DNA of 64,000 nt from Paraglaciecola sp. 20A4 (GTDB taxonomy: Bacteria > Pseudomonadota > Gammaproteobacteria > Enterobacterales > Alteromonadaceae): contig NZ_WTPY01000005.1 of the NCBI RefSeq assembly GCF_011378905.1, positions 186,001 to 250,000 on the forward strand, given 5' to 3'. Positions within the stretch are counted from its first letter, which is position 1, and the number at the start of each line of letters is the position of its first letter. Made by a program: the position numbers and the translations under genes. Under the pieces are notes generated by a model. It saw only the letters and a program-made list of their open reading frames with translations. It had not been told where the DNA came from and ran no database searches. Positions 44,756 through 54,318 of the stretch are shown here, one piece after another.

Positions 44756-47230
44756 TCACTCGACATTCAAAATCGCTTCATATACTAAGCTAATAACACT
44801 GCCGTACTTACCTGTTTCGAAGGTTTTGCCCTCGAACGCGACATGCCCATTGTCGTCTTCTTGCACTTTTGAGTGCCTAGCATTAGTCAGCAAAAATATC
44901 GCTAAATCATATTCTGGGTCGATAACCGATACTGTACCGGTCCAACCAGTATGCCCATAGGCTTGGGCACTAGCATAAGGTCCAAAATGCCATTTATTTT
45001 GCCCATGGCCAGCACGACGCCAACCCAAACCAAAACTGTCATCATGTTCTTCGGGTTTAATAAATTGCTGTAAAATGGCTTCTTCGAACACCTGCGTTTG
45101 GCCATAACCGCCGCCGTTAAGAAGTAATTGTCCAAGCACGGCTAAGTCGTCAACGGTCGAGAATAATCCAGCATGCCCAGCTACGCCATCGAGTGAATAA
45201 AACGCTTTTTCGTCATGCACTTCGCCTTGTAAAACGTATTGACGTATGTTGTCGAAAGTCACTCGTCCACCACGGCTATTACCCTGAATTTCAGTGGCGG
45301 CAAACTCACCTTTCGCACGTCCTTTGCGTAATGGATTGAACAAAGTATTACTCAACCCTAATGGTTGATAAATCTGATGTTCAACATAGGCATCTAATCC
45401 CATGCCGGTGATGCGCTCGACCAAAATACCCAGCAGCATATAATCCGTATCGCTGTATACCGCTTTTACATTGCGGCCCATAGCAAACGGCACACGATTT
45501 AACAGTAATTGGTCCGTTCGTTTGGCATCTTGCGAATACAAGTTTTTACCCAGTTCATTATCTGGAGTGAAGAAACGTACCTGAGGCGCATAACCCGCAG
45601 TATGGGTCAGCAAGTCACGGACTAGTCGGGTTTCACGGCCAGCACCTCGATACTCTGGTAAATAATGTTGGATGGTTAAATTAACGTTTAACTTGTTTTC
45701 ACTGACCAGTTTCATTAATGCCAAATTAGTGGCAAACATCTTGGTGTTGGAAGCAATATCAAACAGCGTATCGATACGCATTTTTGCTGGTTGATTGAGC
45801 AATTCACCAGCGTCGTCATATTTGCGGGCGTACCCATAAGCACTGCGTTTTATAATCTGACCATTTTTAACCACCAGTAGCACAGCGCCAGGAAAGTTAT
45901 CTGCTATATCTTGCTCGATCAATGCATCAACCTGCTTGAAACGAGTTTGGTATTGAGCACTGTTGTCGACTAACTGAGGAAAAGGTATGGTCACTTGTAA
46001 CGCGCTTCCCTGAGGCAGCACATTATCTACCCGTAAAGTATTAATACCGTCTTGGGTACGACGTTTTAGACTATAGTGATAACGCTCATCCTGAGCAAAA
46101 GGCTGGGTAATATTCAGCTTTTGACCATTCACGTATATGTCAGCCTGTTTGGCGTCCAAGCTATTAATTAGGATATCACCACGCCCTTTATAACTCTTAA
46201 AGCGCTCTCGATCATTCACTAGCAAGCGCGTGCTGCGCTCTTGCATAGGGAAAATCTCGTCTACCTGACCGTACTTAAGGATATCTTGTGGCGATCCTAC
46301 GTTTGGTGCTTCTGAGGATTGTTCAGCAATATAGCGTGCCATCAAGGTTTTAGCTTTATGAGCAAAATATTTATCGAGTAGTGCAAATACTGCAGCGGCT
46401 GTCTTGCTATCGACTTGGCCAGTAACCTGCCAAGGCAAAAAATGCATTTGAAAGGCACTGATCACATCATGGGTTTGATCATCAATGATGCCAGTCTCTA
46501 AAATATCATAACCGTAGGTACGTAACGCGCTTTGCACCAAACCGATATTCGGCTGATATTGACTGAAGCGCTGCCAATATTCGTCTAATGTATCGTTATC
46601 ATACCAAGCGCCTATTCCGGCTTTATACAGCTCATGCCAAGGAAACCGCGGACCGGGATCATTCTTGCGCGCAGGTGCAATATCCGAATGGCCTACAATC
46701 CGAGTGGGCGAAATATCTGGATTACGCTGAAGAATATCCTTGCTAAGCGCAATTAACAGTTCGATTTGTTTAGGATCATAATCAGGAAAGACACATAAGC
46801 GGTTATCACCATGTTCCGTTTTTACGTTGGTAGTAGCCTGCTTATCCCAGTGACACTCGGGTACATTGACTATTTCAATACCTATAGAAGAATCATTTAA
46901 TTCACTTCGTCCCTGCCAAAAACTATTGCCCGCATGCCAAGCACGTTTATTCTCGTCAACCAGTTGTAAGATTTCTAAAGAAGAATGGGGGTAACTAGCA
47001 TCATTTGATTCGGGAATAAGATAATGCGCACTGAGCCCGCCCTCATCAACCAAGGCGTTCACCGACTTTTGATAATCGATCGCAGTAAAATGCATCACTA
47101 AAAATTTAACGCGGTGGCCAAAATTGTGGGATGGAAACTCGTTAATCGGTAACGTTGCACAACTGACGATGCCTGCTGTTAGCGCGCAAATCACTACAGA
47201 ACGCTGCCATTTCACTAAAAGTTTATTCAT
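44756..47230 (-). CDS. AmiD-like zinc amidase fused to a serine hydrolase, lipoprotein
   Basis: An 824 aa lipoprotein. Lipobox AGIVSC puts the lipidated Cys at residue 24. Residues 40-215 are an Amidase_2 domain (Zn ligands in LVMHFTA and VGHSDIAPARKNDPGP, Glu in IGIEIVN), and 235-300 is the AmiD-type peptidoglycan-binding part (FQMHFLPW). After a linker with beta-sandwich character, residues 440-820 are a class-C beta-lactamase-fold hydrolase (SxxK in FDIASNTKMFATN, YSDTDYMLLG, HTGWTG). E. coli AmiD ends near residue 276, so the second enzyme is an added module. Two amide-cleaving folds in one chain suggests complete stripping of muropeptides. Starts divergent from the TonB receptor. Confidence 0.93.
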   Translation of the reverse strand: MNKLLVKWQRSVVICALTAGIVSCATLPINEFPSHNFGHRVKFLVMHFTAIDYQKSVNALVDEGGLSAHYLIPESNDASYPHSSLEILQLVDENKRAWHAGNSFWQGRSELNDSSIGIEIVNVPECHWDKQATTNVKTEHGDNRLCVFPDYDPKQIELLIALSKDILQRNPDISPTRIVGHSDIAPARKNDPGPRFPWHELYKAGIGAWYDNDTLDEYWQRFSQYQPNIGLVQSALRTYGYDILETGIIDDQTHDVISAFQMHFLPWQVTGQVDSKTAAAVFALLDKYFAHKAKTLMARYIAEQSSEAPNVGSPQDILKYGQVDEIFPMQERSTRLLVNDRERFKSYKGRGDILINSLDAKQADIYVNGQKLNITQPFAQDERYHYSLKRRTQDGINTLRVDNVLPQGSALQVTIPFPQLVDNSAQYQTRFKQVDALIEQDIADNFPGAVLLVVKNGQIIKRSAYGYARKYDDAGELLNQPAKMRIDTLFDIASNTKMFATNLALMKLVSENKLNVNLTIQHYLPEYRGAGRETRLVRDLLTHTAGYAPQVRFFTPDNELGKNLYSQDAKRTDQLLLNRVPFAMGRNVKAVYSDTDYMLLGILVERITGMGLDAYVEHQIYQPLGLSNTLFNPLRKGRAKGEFAATEIQGNSRGGRVTFDNIRQYVLQGEVHDEKAFYSLDGVAGHAGLFSTVDDLAVLGQLLLNGGGYGQTQVFEEAILQQFIKPEEHDDSFGLGWRRAGHGQNKWHFGPYASAQAYGHTGWTGTVSVIDPEYDLAIFLLTNARHSKVQEDDNGHVAFEGKTFETGKYGSVISLVYEAILNVE

Positions 47231-47469
47231 AACGCTCAGGATATCCCGTTGCTTTAACATCTACCAGATCACCGAAAAGAATAATTAATTACAACCATGA
47301 TAAATAATTAGAATAATAATTCCATCACTTATTGTGCTAATTTTAGTCTATAGATCATTCATGCATTTTTCTCTGCATCAGACACATCTATGCTCTAGCG
47401 ATAATCATAATAAAAAATCCTCTTTAGAATAACCATAATGAATTTTGCAGACCTTTACTGAGGTAATAA

Positions 47470-47490
47470 AACATCCCACCTTGTGATGTT
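47470..47490. promoter_or_regulatory. Operator-like inverted repeat
   Basis: AACATC, nine bases, GATGTT, with two more symmetric bases inside (CA / TG). It lies about 105 bases before the receptor's -35 box and could serve either divergent gene. Confidence 0.4.
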
Positions 47491-47595
47491 CTAGTCTCGA
47501 GAATAACGTGGATGCCCGCTAAATTAAGGTTAATTAACATAACCTGATATAGATAAATTATTACTAAGAATTCAACATTAAAGAACATATTATTC

Positions 47596-47624
47596 TTGAC
47601 GCTAGCCGATATTGTTTGTTAAAT
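47596..47624 (+). promoter_or_regulatory. Sigma-70 promoter candidate for TonB receptor
   Basis: TTGACG, a spacer of 17, then TTAAAT. The start codon at 47714 lies 90 bases further on, so a leader of about 80 bases is expected. Confidence 0.5.
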
Positions 47625-47713
47625 GCACAGACAAGAATAATAAAAAAACTTTATGAAGGCTTATGAGTCGTCGTCCTCAAATAAAAAAGCACAAGCAACA
47701 AATAGGTGAACAC

Positions 47714-50700
47714 ATGGCAACACGAACTACTAATTTTATACAACAGCGTTTACATCGCGCCATGCAAAGTGCATGGACTAACCGCGCAACAGCATTATCA
47801 GCTGTACTACTGGCGGGCTCATTAGCTTGCGCACCAGCCGCTATGGCTCAACAAGCCGGTGGCATAAAGGGTAAAGTCGAGACCCAAGCAACTGATATTT
47901 CGGTTAACGATGTAACAGTCACTGCTTCAAGTAACGTGATGCCAAAACCTAGAACGGTTAAAACAAAAGCAGATGGTAGTTATGTATTACCTGCGCTTAA
48001 GCCCGGTAAATATACACTTACCTTTACCTCTGCTGACGGCACGGTTCGACAAACTCAGGTCGATGTATTATTAGATCAGACATCAAATGTAGATGTTGCA
48101 TTTGAAGCCGCTCCTACCGATAGCACTGAAGTGATTCAAATTATTGGCTCTCGCATTAGCCGCGAAGGGGACTCTTCATTAACCAATTCATTGGGCGAAG
48201 ATGTTTTATCTCGCGTACCAACAGGCCAAGACTATCGTTCTTTGCTGGCTATCATCCCGGGTGTGCAGTATTCAGAAAATGCCACTCTTGGTCCATCAGC
48301 TGGTGGTTCTGGTCGTGACAACAAATACGGTTTTGATGGCGTAGACGTATCATTACCCATGTACGGCAACCTTGCATCTGAGCCATCAACTCAGGATATT
48401 GCGTTTGTGTCCATAGATCGTGGGGGCGCAAAAGCAATCGGCTTCAACCGTGCTGGCGGTTTATCAATCAATACCTTATCTAAATCAGGTACCAACGAAT
48501 TTCACGCCAGCGTAGAATATCGTATTGAGCCCGCTAGCTTATCCGCCGACCGCGATACAACAGAAAGCACAACCTCTACGTTCGAAGAAGATAAAACATG
48601 GATGAGTGCAAATGTAAGCGGCGCGTTGATTGAAGATGAATTGTATTTCTACGGTTCATACTTTGGCCCAGAGGTAACACGTGACAACAAAGAAACGGCT
48701 TACGGCCCTACTAAACAATATAAAAGTGACCGTGATGAATACTTCGGTAAATTGACCTGGGCGCCCACTGAAGATCTTTTATTTAACGTCAGCTACAGAA
48801 CATCCGATAAAGATGTGGTTGGCGACTCTGTCGATTCAAAAGCGACTGATTCCACTTCTGAAGGTAGCTCAGTATCGCAAGATATTTTTACTGTTGATGG
48901 TTCATATATTATTGATGACTACACCACATTAACCTTTCAATACAGTGACTTTAAAAACGAAAACTCTAGTCGCCCTGATACCAGTTTTTCTGGTGTGATA
49001 CCTTCGATTGGTGGTTCACTTGATTTAAATAATCTTGACCAGCAAGGTTTATTCTTCGTGCCAACTATTCGCACTGATGAAGGTTTTGATACTGAAACAG
49101 CCCAAACGCTGATCAATGCCTATGGCTATACCGATGATGCAGGAGTGCTAACGGGTGGTGGTAACATCGGTGGCGCATCTCTTATCAATAATCAGGATTT
49201 CTCTCGTAAGAGCTTTGAAGTTGCCCTTGACCACGAAATGGAACTGGGTAATACCGTTCATAATATTCATATTGGTGGTCAATGGAAGGAAAGCGAGGAA
49301 GTACTTACTCGCCTTTCAAATGGTTGGGGGTCAATCGGTTATAACGGCGGATTAAACGTTGATACTGATTTTGCAAGTGACGAAGCGATTTATTACAGCG
49401 CTACGGTTTACTCGAATAGCTTAAATGGCGAAGAAAACCTAAACCCACTCACTTCAACATCCGAAGTTATCAACATTGAAGTTAACGATACAATCGAGCA
49501 CGGTAATTTCACCTATAACGTCGGTTTTTTGTTCAGCAACGATACGTTGTACGGGCAGGGCTTAAGAGAAAATTCGGCGAATGCATCAGGTTACGAAGTT
49601 GCTCCAGGCAACAAGTACAAAATGTATGAACTTGATTTTATGGATATGATCCAGCCGAGATTAGGTGTTACCTGGGCGTATAACGGTCGCGATAGCGTGT
49701 TTGCCAACTTCGCTAGCTATAACCCTGATACAACTTCTTTGGCGCGCGCAGCATCATGGGATCGTAACAATCAATCAACCCAAGTGGTTTACTTTGATGC
49801 CGACGGTGCATTTATCGGTAACACGGAAGCAAATGGTTCATCAGGTAAATTATTCCAAGATGATATGGAAGCCCGTCGAACTGATGAAATTACTATTGGT
49901 ATGACCAAGTATGTATCAAACGAATTTTTTGTTCGTACCCATTTACGTCAACGCAAAGCCTTCCATGCATGGGAAGATCAGCCTAACAACGCACGTACCT
50001 ATGGCGACTATGGCCCTTTTGGTGGTGTGCCAGAGCACTTACGTGGTCTAGGATTATTTATTCCTGACTTAGCAGAGCAATACTCAAGCATGGGTTTATC
50101 GGCTAGTGATGGTAGCTACGTTATTGCTGAGCTTGATGGTGCACAAAACACCTATTACGAGTGGAGTATTGAAGGTGATTACACGGGTGATAATTACTAC
50201 TTGAATGTTTCTTATGTATGGAGCCATTACTTCGGCAACTATGATCAAGACATTACCAGTACAGCTTCTGACGGTAACTTGTTTGTTGGTTCATCTAACT
50301 TAGGTGACGGCCGTGGTCGTATGTTGTGGGATGGCAAGTCAGGTACCTTAAACGGTGACAAACCTCACGTATTGAAAGCATTGGGTTACTATACAACAGA
50401 TTGGAACGCTGACATCGGTTTCAACTTTGTATACCAATCAGGCGATGTATGGGAAGAGTGGGATGGTGGAGTGTACGGTTATTCTAGCTCAACGATTCGT
50501 TACTCTGAACCCGCTGGTAGCCGTCGTGAGTCAAGTCATTGGCAGTTAGATTTGAATTACGCTCAGGCTTTCAACATTACCGAAGATTTAGAGGTGAAGT
50601 TTAAAGCCGATGTGTTTAACGTCTTCGACAGACAGACGGGTTATAACACTCAACCGATCCTATCCAGTGCGACGTTTGGTCAAGCAAGAGACTTGATAAA

Positions 50701-50740
50701 CCCTCGTCGCATACAACTTTCGGTTGCGGTTAACTTTTAA
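47714..50740 (+). CDS. TonB-dependent receptor with CarboxypepD_reg N-terminal domain (Oar-like)
   Basis: A 1008 aa outer-membrane receptor. I start at ATG 47714 (AGGTGAACAC before it), which yields a signal peptide ending in CAPAAMA near residue 45. Residues 50-125 are a CarboxypepD-regulatory beta-sandwich (GGIKGKVETQ, GSYVLPALKPGKYTLTF). A TonB-box-like EVIQIIGSRI follows, then the plug (about 150-260, NKYGFDGVDVSLPMYG) and a 22-strand-type barrel ending in RRIQLSVAVNF, with the usual final Phe. Oar-like receptors import or display large substrates. Neighbours suggest a peptidoglycan fragment as ligand. Divergent from the amidase fusion and followed by tandem terminators and the NagZ gene. 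Confidence 0.95.
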   Translation: MATRTTNFIQQRLHRAMQSAWTNRATALSAVLLAGSLACAPAAMAQQAGGIKGKVETQATDISVNDVTVTASSNVMPKPRTVKTKADGSYVLPALKPGKYTLTFTSADGTVRQTQVDVLLDQTSNVDVAFEAAPTDSTEVIQIIGSRISREGDSSLTNSLGEDVLSRVPTGQDYRSLLAIIPGVQYSENATLGPSAGGSGRDNKYGFDGVDVSLPMYGNLASEPSTQDIAFVSIDRGGAKAIGFNRAGGLSINTLSKSGTNEFHASVEYRIEPASLSADRDTTESTTSTFEEDKTWMSANVSGALIEDELYFYGSYFGPEVTRDNKETAYGPTKQYKSDRDEYFGKLTWAPTEDLLFNVSYRTSDKDVVGDSVDSKATDSTSEGSSVSQDIFTVDGSYIIDDYTTLTFQYSDFKNENSSRPDTSFSGVIPSIGGSLDLNNLDQQGLFFVPTIRTDEGFDTETAQTLINAYGYTDDAGVLTGGGNIGGASLINNQDFSRKSFEVALDHEMELGNTVHNIHIGGQWKESEEVLTRLSNGWGSIGYNGGLNVDTDFASDEAIYYSATVYSNSLNGEENLNPLTSTSEVINIEVNDTIEHGNFTYNVGFLFSNDTLYGQGLRENSANASGYEVAPGNKYKMYELDFMDMIQPRLGVTWAYNGRDSVFANFASYNPDTTSLARAASWDRNNQSTQVVYFDADGAFIGNTEANGSSGKLFQDDMEARRTDEITIGMTKYVSNEFFVRTHLRQRKAFHAWEDQPNNARTYGDYGPFGGVPEHLRGLGLFIPDLAEQYSSMGLSASDGSYVIAELDGAQNTYYEWSIEGDYTGDNYYLNVSYVWSHYFGNYDQDITSTASDGNLFVGSSNLGDGRGRMLWDGKSGTLNGDKPHVLKALGYYTTDWNADIGFNFVYQSGDVWEEWDGGVYGYSSSTIRYSEPAGSRRESSHWQLDLNYAQAFNITEDLEVKFKADVFNVFDRQTGYNTQPILSSATFGQARDLINPRRIQLSVAVNF

Positions 50741-50748
50741 TCCAACAT

Positions 50749-50782
50749 AACAGCCTGTTTGCGAATGCAGGCCGTTATTTTT
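50749..50782 (+). terminator. First of two tandem terminators
   Basis: AACaGCCTG and CAGGCcGTT form a stem with one mismatch, followed by ATTTTTTC, starting nine bases after the receptor stop. Confidence 0.7.
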
Positions 50783-50785
50783 CAG

Positions 50786-50810
50786 TCCCCGCTTATGCGG
50801 GGATTTTTTT
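50786..50810 (+). terminator. Second tandem terminator
   Basis: TCCCCGC, loop TTAT, GCGGGGA and T7. Tight after the first; together they should insulate the receptor from the NagZ gene. Confidence 0.92.
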
Positions 50811-50874
50811 ATGCTTGTTTTAATTTTTGTCTCACGCAAAGTTGGCGTGTATTAGTTATTTTTAGGAGTGAATC

Positions 50875-52758
50875 ATGGGCTTTGGGCCGTCGCGTTTGTG
50901 TTTAGCGAGCTTGCTAATTTTTAGTTGTATTTCCTGCATCAGTCAACCGACTGTTGACCCTAAACTTGAAGCTTTAGTGGCGCAAAAACTGATGTTGGAC
51001 ATTCGTTACTTTTGTCCTACAACAACCCATAGTACCCCTACTGAAAAATGCACCACCCCTGTCACCGTTTTACCAATAGCACTCAAAAATATGATTAGCG
51101 ATACCGGTGTTGGTGGGATCATTTTATTTGCTAATAACTTGGTTGATACTGAGCAAATGATTCGATTAAATCATGACTTACAAGCCGCTGCGGCCCAAGG
51201 CGGGCACAAGCCACTGTTTATTTCAATCGATCAGGAAGGCGGCCGCGTAGTGCGCATTCCGCAGAATATCAGCACAGCTTTTAGTGGCAATATGGCTATC
51301 GGTGCAACCTACCCGCTACATGGCACGCATTTCGCGAAAATTAGCGGTGAAGTGATAGCAAAAGAATTGGCTGTATTAGGATTTAACCTTAACTTTGCCC
51401 CAACAGTAGATGTGAACGTCAATCCAGAAAATCCTGTTATTAACGTACGCTCATTTGGCGAAAATCCACAGATAGTTGCTGAACTGGGCTTAGCGCAAAT
51501 GCAAGCTATGCAAAGTAACGGTATTATTTCGGCCCTTAAGCATTTTCCTGGGCATGGTGATACCAGCACCGACAGTCATTCAGGCTTACCGCTTGTCGAA
51601 CATGATATCAGTAAGATAGAAGCGGTCGATTTAGCGCCATTTCAATATGCCATTGATAACGGCGATCCCGGTATGATTATGACCGCTCATATTCAATATC
51701 CAGCTCTGGATAGCGCGATATTTAAAGCGACTGACGGTAGCCACACCATTTTGCCCGCCACGATGTCTCGCGCTATTTTAACGGACTTATTGCGCGTCAA
51801 AATGGCGTTTAAAGGCGTGATCATCACTGATGCGCTAGACATGGCGGCAATCGCTCATTTTTACCAGCCGACAGAGGCTGTAATACAAACATTCAATGCC
51901 GGCAGCGATATCGCACTTATGCCAATAGCGATTCGTACATCGAGCGATATTCCTAAGCTCAAAAAGCTGATATTTGATGTTGCCTATGCAATTCAAAACG
52001 AACAATTATCGATTGAAGAAGTAGAGCAATCTGTGGCTCGTATCAATGCATTAAAACAAATCTATATTCAATCTGAACCTGTTGATAGTGATATAGCTGA
52101 AGCTACCCGTTATGCAAAAACAGTTCTGGCCGCACCGGCACATTTACACGCTGAACAAGCACTCGCGGATAGCTCGATCGTCGCCATTAAAAACCAAGGT
52201 GTCTGGCCTATTCCTAAAAGCATTCAACGAATTCATATCACTATGCCTGATAACAGTAAGTGTATGGCGCTAACCAGTGCATTGACGCAAACGCTAAAAA
52301 CCCTGGGGGCGACAAAAAATATCAGTTGCTCTAGTTTAACCAGTGACAGCATAGAAGACATTCTTACGCTGCAACGTGATGCTCAAATGGTCATCTTTAG
52401 CGATATTACCCCTCAGCAAAGTTTAGTTGAGATGGGCGGCATGGACGACATTAGCGACTGGCGTCTGCGCCCGAATAAAGACCAGTTGGATGCAAAGCTG
52501 CTCACATTGATTACAAGTACTCAGCCCAGTCAAACATCGCTACTGATTAGTATGCGCACCCCATATAAGGTAAAACAGTACGCACCTTATGTAGATGGCA
52601 TCATCGCCAGTTTTGCATACAACACACAAACAATTGAAACACGAGATATAAACGGGCAAACACATGTTAGCTATCAGGGCCCTATTTATCGTGCTTTAGC
52701 TAATATTTTGCTAGCCAAGCAACAAGCAAATGGCTCATTGCCCGTTAGCATTGATTAG
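50875..52758 (+). CDS. nagZ: NagZ-type beta-N-acetylhexosaminidase (GH3), lipoprotein-like
   Basis: A two-domain GH3 enzyme of 627 aa that would remove GlcNAc from the non-reducing end of muropeptides. The signature KHFPGHGDTSTDSHSGLP holds the catalytic Asp-His pair (DSH) near residue 240. DQEGGRVVR near residue 122 and ITDALDMAAIAHF near residue 320 line the TIM barrel. A C-terminal domain of about 230 residues follows, as in Bacillus NagZ (YbbD) and unlike the short cytosolic E. coli NagZ. The N-terminus (LLIFSCISC) looks like a lipoprotein signal, so it acts in the periplasm or at the outer membrane. AGGAGTGAATC precedes the ATG. Confidence 0.93.
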   Translation: MGFGPSRLCLASLLIFSCISCISQPTVDPKLEALVAQKLMLDIRYFCPTTTHSTPTEKCTTPVTVLPIALKNMISDTGVGGIILFANNLVDTEQMIRLNHDLQAAAAQGGHKPLFISIDQEGGRVVRIPQNISTAFSGNMAIGATYPLHGTHFAKISGEVIAKELAVLGFNLNFAPTVDVNVNPENPVINVRSFGENPQIVAELGLAQMQAMQSNGIISALKHFPGHGDTSTDSHSGLPLVEHDISKIEAVDLAPFQYAIDNGDPGMIMTAHIQYPALDSAIFKATDGSHTILPATMSRAILTDLLRVKMAFKGVIITDALDMAAIAHFYQPTEAVIQTFNAGSDIALMPIAIRTSSDIPKLKKLIFDVAYAIQNEQLSIEEVEQSVARINALKQIYIQSEPVDSDIAEATRYAKTVLAAPAHLHAEQALADSSIVAIKNQGVWPIPKSIQRIHITMPDNSKCMALTSALTQTLKTLGATKNISCSSLTSDSIEDILTLQRDAQMVIFSDITPQQSLVEMGGMDDISDWRLRPNKDQLDAKLLTLITSTQPSQTSLLISMRTPYKVKQYAPYVDGIIASFAYNTQTIETRDINGQTHVSYQGPIYRALANILLAKQQANGSLPVSID

Positions 52759-52846
52759 CAGCTTATAATATTTTAACTGACTAGCGGTCTATTTTAATTC
52801 AGAGCAGTATGAAGCCATTTGACTTATTCTGCGCGATAGGAGTGAT

Positions 52847-53248
52847 ATGGCATTTAACGATACCTTTCGTATCAGCAGTCACGGCGTTATTTTTAATGAC
52901 GTTGGTCAAGTATTGTTGCTAAAGGCGACCTATGGTAAATGTTCGTGGGGTTTGCCTGGTGGCGCATTAGAGCCTGGAGAAACAATTCATCAAGCCCTAT
53001 TACGCGAATGCCAAGAAGAACTGGGGGTAAGCGTTAAAATAGAATACTTATCAGGTGTTTACTATCACAGCGCATTCAATTCTCAGGCCTGTATTTTTAA
53101 AGCACAATTGGGCCAGCAGCCAATTCATTTGAGCGCAGAGCACAGTGAGTATGCTTATTTTGATATTGATTCATTGTCAGATATCCAAAAACAACGGGTG
53201 CAAGAATGCGTACTGTTCAATGGTAATGTAGTCAGTGATAGCTTCTAG
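52847..53248 (+). CDS. Nudix hydrolase, 133 aa
   Basis: A small cytoplasmic Nudix protein. The box is complete: GGALEPGETIHQALLRECQEELGV, G to the REcQEEL core near residues 44-62. No extra domain gives a clue to substrate; Nudix enzymes clean nucleoside diphosphates linked to other groups. AGGAGTGAT lies before the ATG. It lies 88 bases after the NagZ gene and before the MurR-like regulator. A role with UDP-sugar or nucleotide-sugar products of the amino-sugar pathway is possible but only by position. Confidence 0.9.
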   Translation: MAFNDTFRISSHGVIFNDVGQVLLLKATYGKCSWGLPGGALEPGETIHQALLRECQEELGVSVKIEYLSGVYYHSAFNSQACIFKAQLGQQPIHLSAEHSEYAYFDIDSLSDIQKQRVQECVLFNGNVVSDSF

Positions 53249-53418
53249 TGTACACTTGGGAAGATTCTGATCGGCTAATGGAATAACGCATTAAAACAGT
53301 TAAATTTTAAATTAACTAATACAGTACGCAGATGAATATTTTATGTAGTTAGCATAGACATATTCCGTTTTAGCGGTAACCTTATTGCTCTTGATTTTTA
53401 CTCGATTTTACACGTAAG

Positions 53419-53446
53419 TTGCAAAAATTACGGTAAACTAAATAAT
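53419..53446 (+). promoter_or_regulatory. Promoter candidate for MurR-like gene
   Basis: TTGCAA, 16 bases, AATAAT (five of six positions of the -10 consensus). The -10 falls inside the inverted repeat described next, so a repressor bound there would block transcription. Confidence 0.45.
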
Positions 53447-53454
53447 AAATTATT
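53441..53454. promoter_or_regulatory. Inverted repeat over the -10 box, candidate autoregulatory operator
   Basis: AATAAT-AA-ATTATT is a perfect 6-2-6 palindrome 16 bases before the start codon of the MurR/RpiR gene. It shares ATAAATTATTAC with 47553-47564 upstream of the first TonB receptor. Confidence 0.4.
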
Positions 53455-53469
53455 ACCTAGAGTTGCTTA

Positions 53470-54318
53470 ATGTCTACTTTCACAAAAATAAAAGCCATTA
53501 AAGATACCCTTTCTAACAGCGAACTTAAGCTGGCAAAATTCGTACTCAGCTCGTCCAATGCGGTACGTGATCTTTCGTCGCAAGAGCTGGCTAATGTGGT
53601 GGGCGTGAGCCAATCAAGTGTGGTTAAGTTTTCGCAAAAGCTCGGTTATAAAGGCTATCCAGCATTTAAGCTTGGAGTCATTGATGCGTTAAATGCCAAC
53701 ACTACTGATGCTAACCTACACGGTAAGATCACGTTAAACGACAGCTTTCGACAAGTATCTGAAAAGTTATTAAGCAGTAAAGTTGCGGTATTAAATGAAA
53801 CGAAGAACTTAAATGAAGAAACCTCCTTTCATCAAGCGGTAGAACTGCTTAAATCAGCCAAGCGCATCCTTATTTGCGGCTTAGGTGGTTCAGCGCTAGT
53901 AGGGAAAGACTTCTCTTATAAGCTACAAAAATTAGGTATGCTCGCTATTGAGGAGCCTGATATGCATGCACAATTAGCTTTTGCCGCGACCTTATCAGAG
54001 CAAGATTTAGTGTTTGCCATCAGTGAATCTGGCAGTACTCGAGAAATTGTTAACGTCGTAAAACAAGCTAAACAGAATAAATGCAAAGTCATTACTGTTA
54101 CACGATACGGACCGACTCCAGTATCAGATTTAGCTGACATCAAACTGTATTCGGTAGCTGAAGAGGAATCTGCTCGTTTATCGTCGATTTTGGCGCGTAC
54201 CGCTCAAGAGTTTATAATCGACATACTCTTTATTGCAATTACCCAGTCATCTCGGCAAGGTCGGCAATTATTGGAAAAAACCAATTCGATTGTTAGCGAC
54301 TTTAGGCAATCTTCTTAA
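53470..54318 (+). CDS. MurR/RpiR-family transcriptional regulator
   Basis: A 282 aa sugar-phosphate-responsive regulator. Residues 1-75 are the HTH_6 domain (LSSQELANVVGVSQSSVVKFSQKLGYKGYPAFK, recognition helix SQSSVVKFSQKLG). Residues 115-260 are a SIS domain (ILICGLGGSALVGKDFSYKLQKLG, ISESGSTREIVNVV) that should bind a phosphorylated sugar. MurR of E. coli senses MurNAc-6-phosphate; here murQ and the kinase lie in the same region, so the same ligand is likely. Related HexR-type proteins sense KDPG, an alternative the sequence alone cannot exclude, but gene context favours MurR. Confidence 0.9.
   Translation: MSTFTKIKAIKDTLSNSELKLAKFVLSSSNAVRDLSSQELANVVGVSQSSVVKFSQKLGYKGYPAFKLGVIDALNANTTDANLHGKITLNDSFRQVSEKLLSSKVAVLNETKNLNEETSFHQAVELLKSAKRILICGLGGSALVGKDFSYKLQKLGMLAIEEPDMHAQLAFAATLSEQDLVFAISESGSTREIVNVVKQAKQNKCKVITVTRYGPTPVSDLADIKLYSVAEEESARLSSILARTAQEFIIDILFIAITQSSRQGRQLLEKTNSIVSDFRQSS

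Larger units (their letters stand above)
47231..47713. other. Divergent regulatory region, amidase fusion / TonB receptor
   Basis: This 483-base AT-rich gap holds no ORF. It contains a promoter for the receptor (47596-47624), an operator-like inverted repeat (47470-47490), a Fur-like stretch (GATAATCATAAT at 47400-47411) and a 12-mer, ATAAATTATTAC (47553-47564), that recurs just upstream of the MurR-like gene. Confidence 0.55.
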
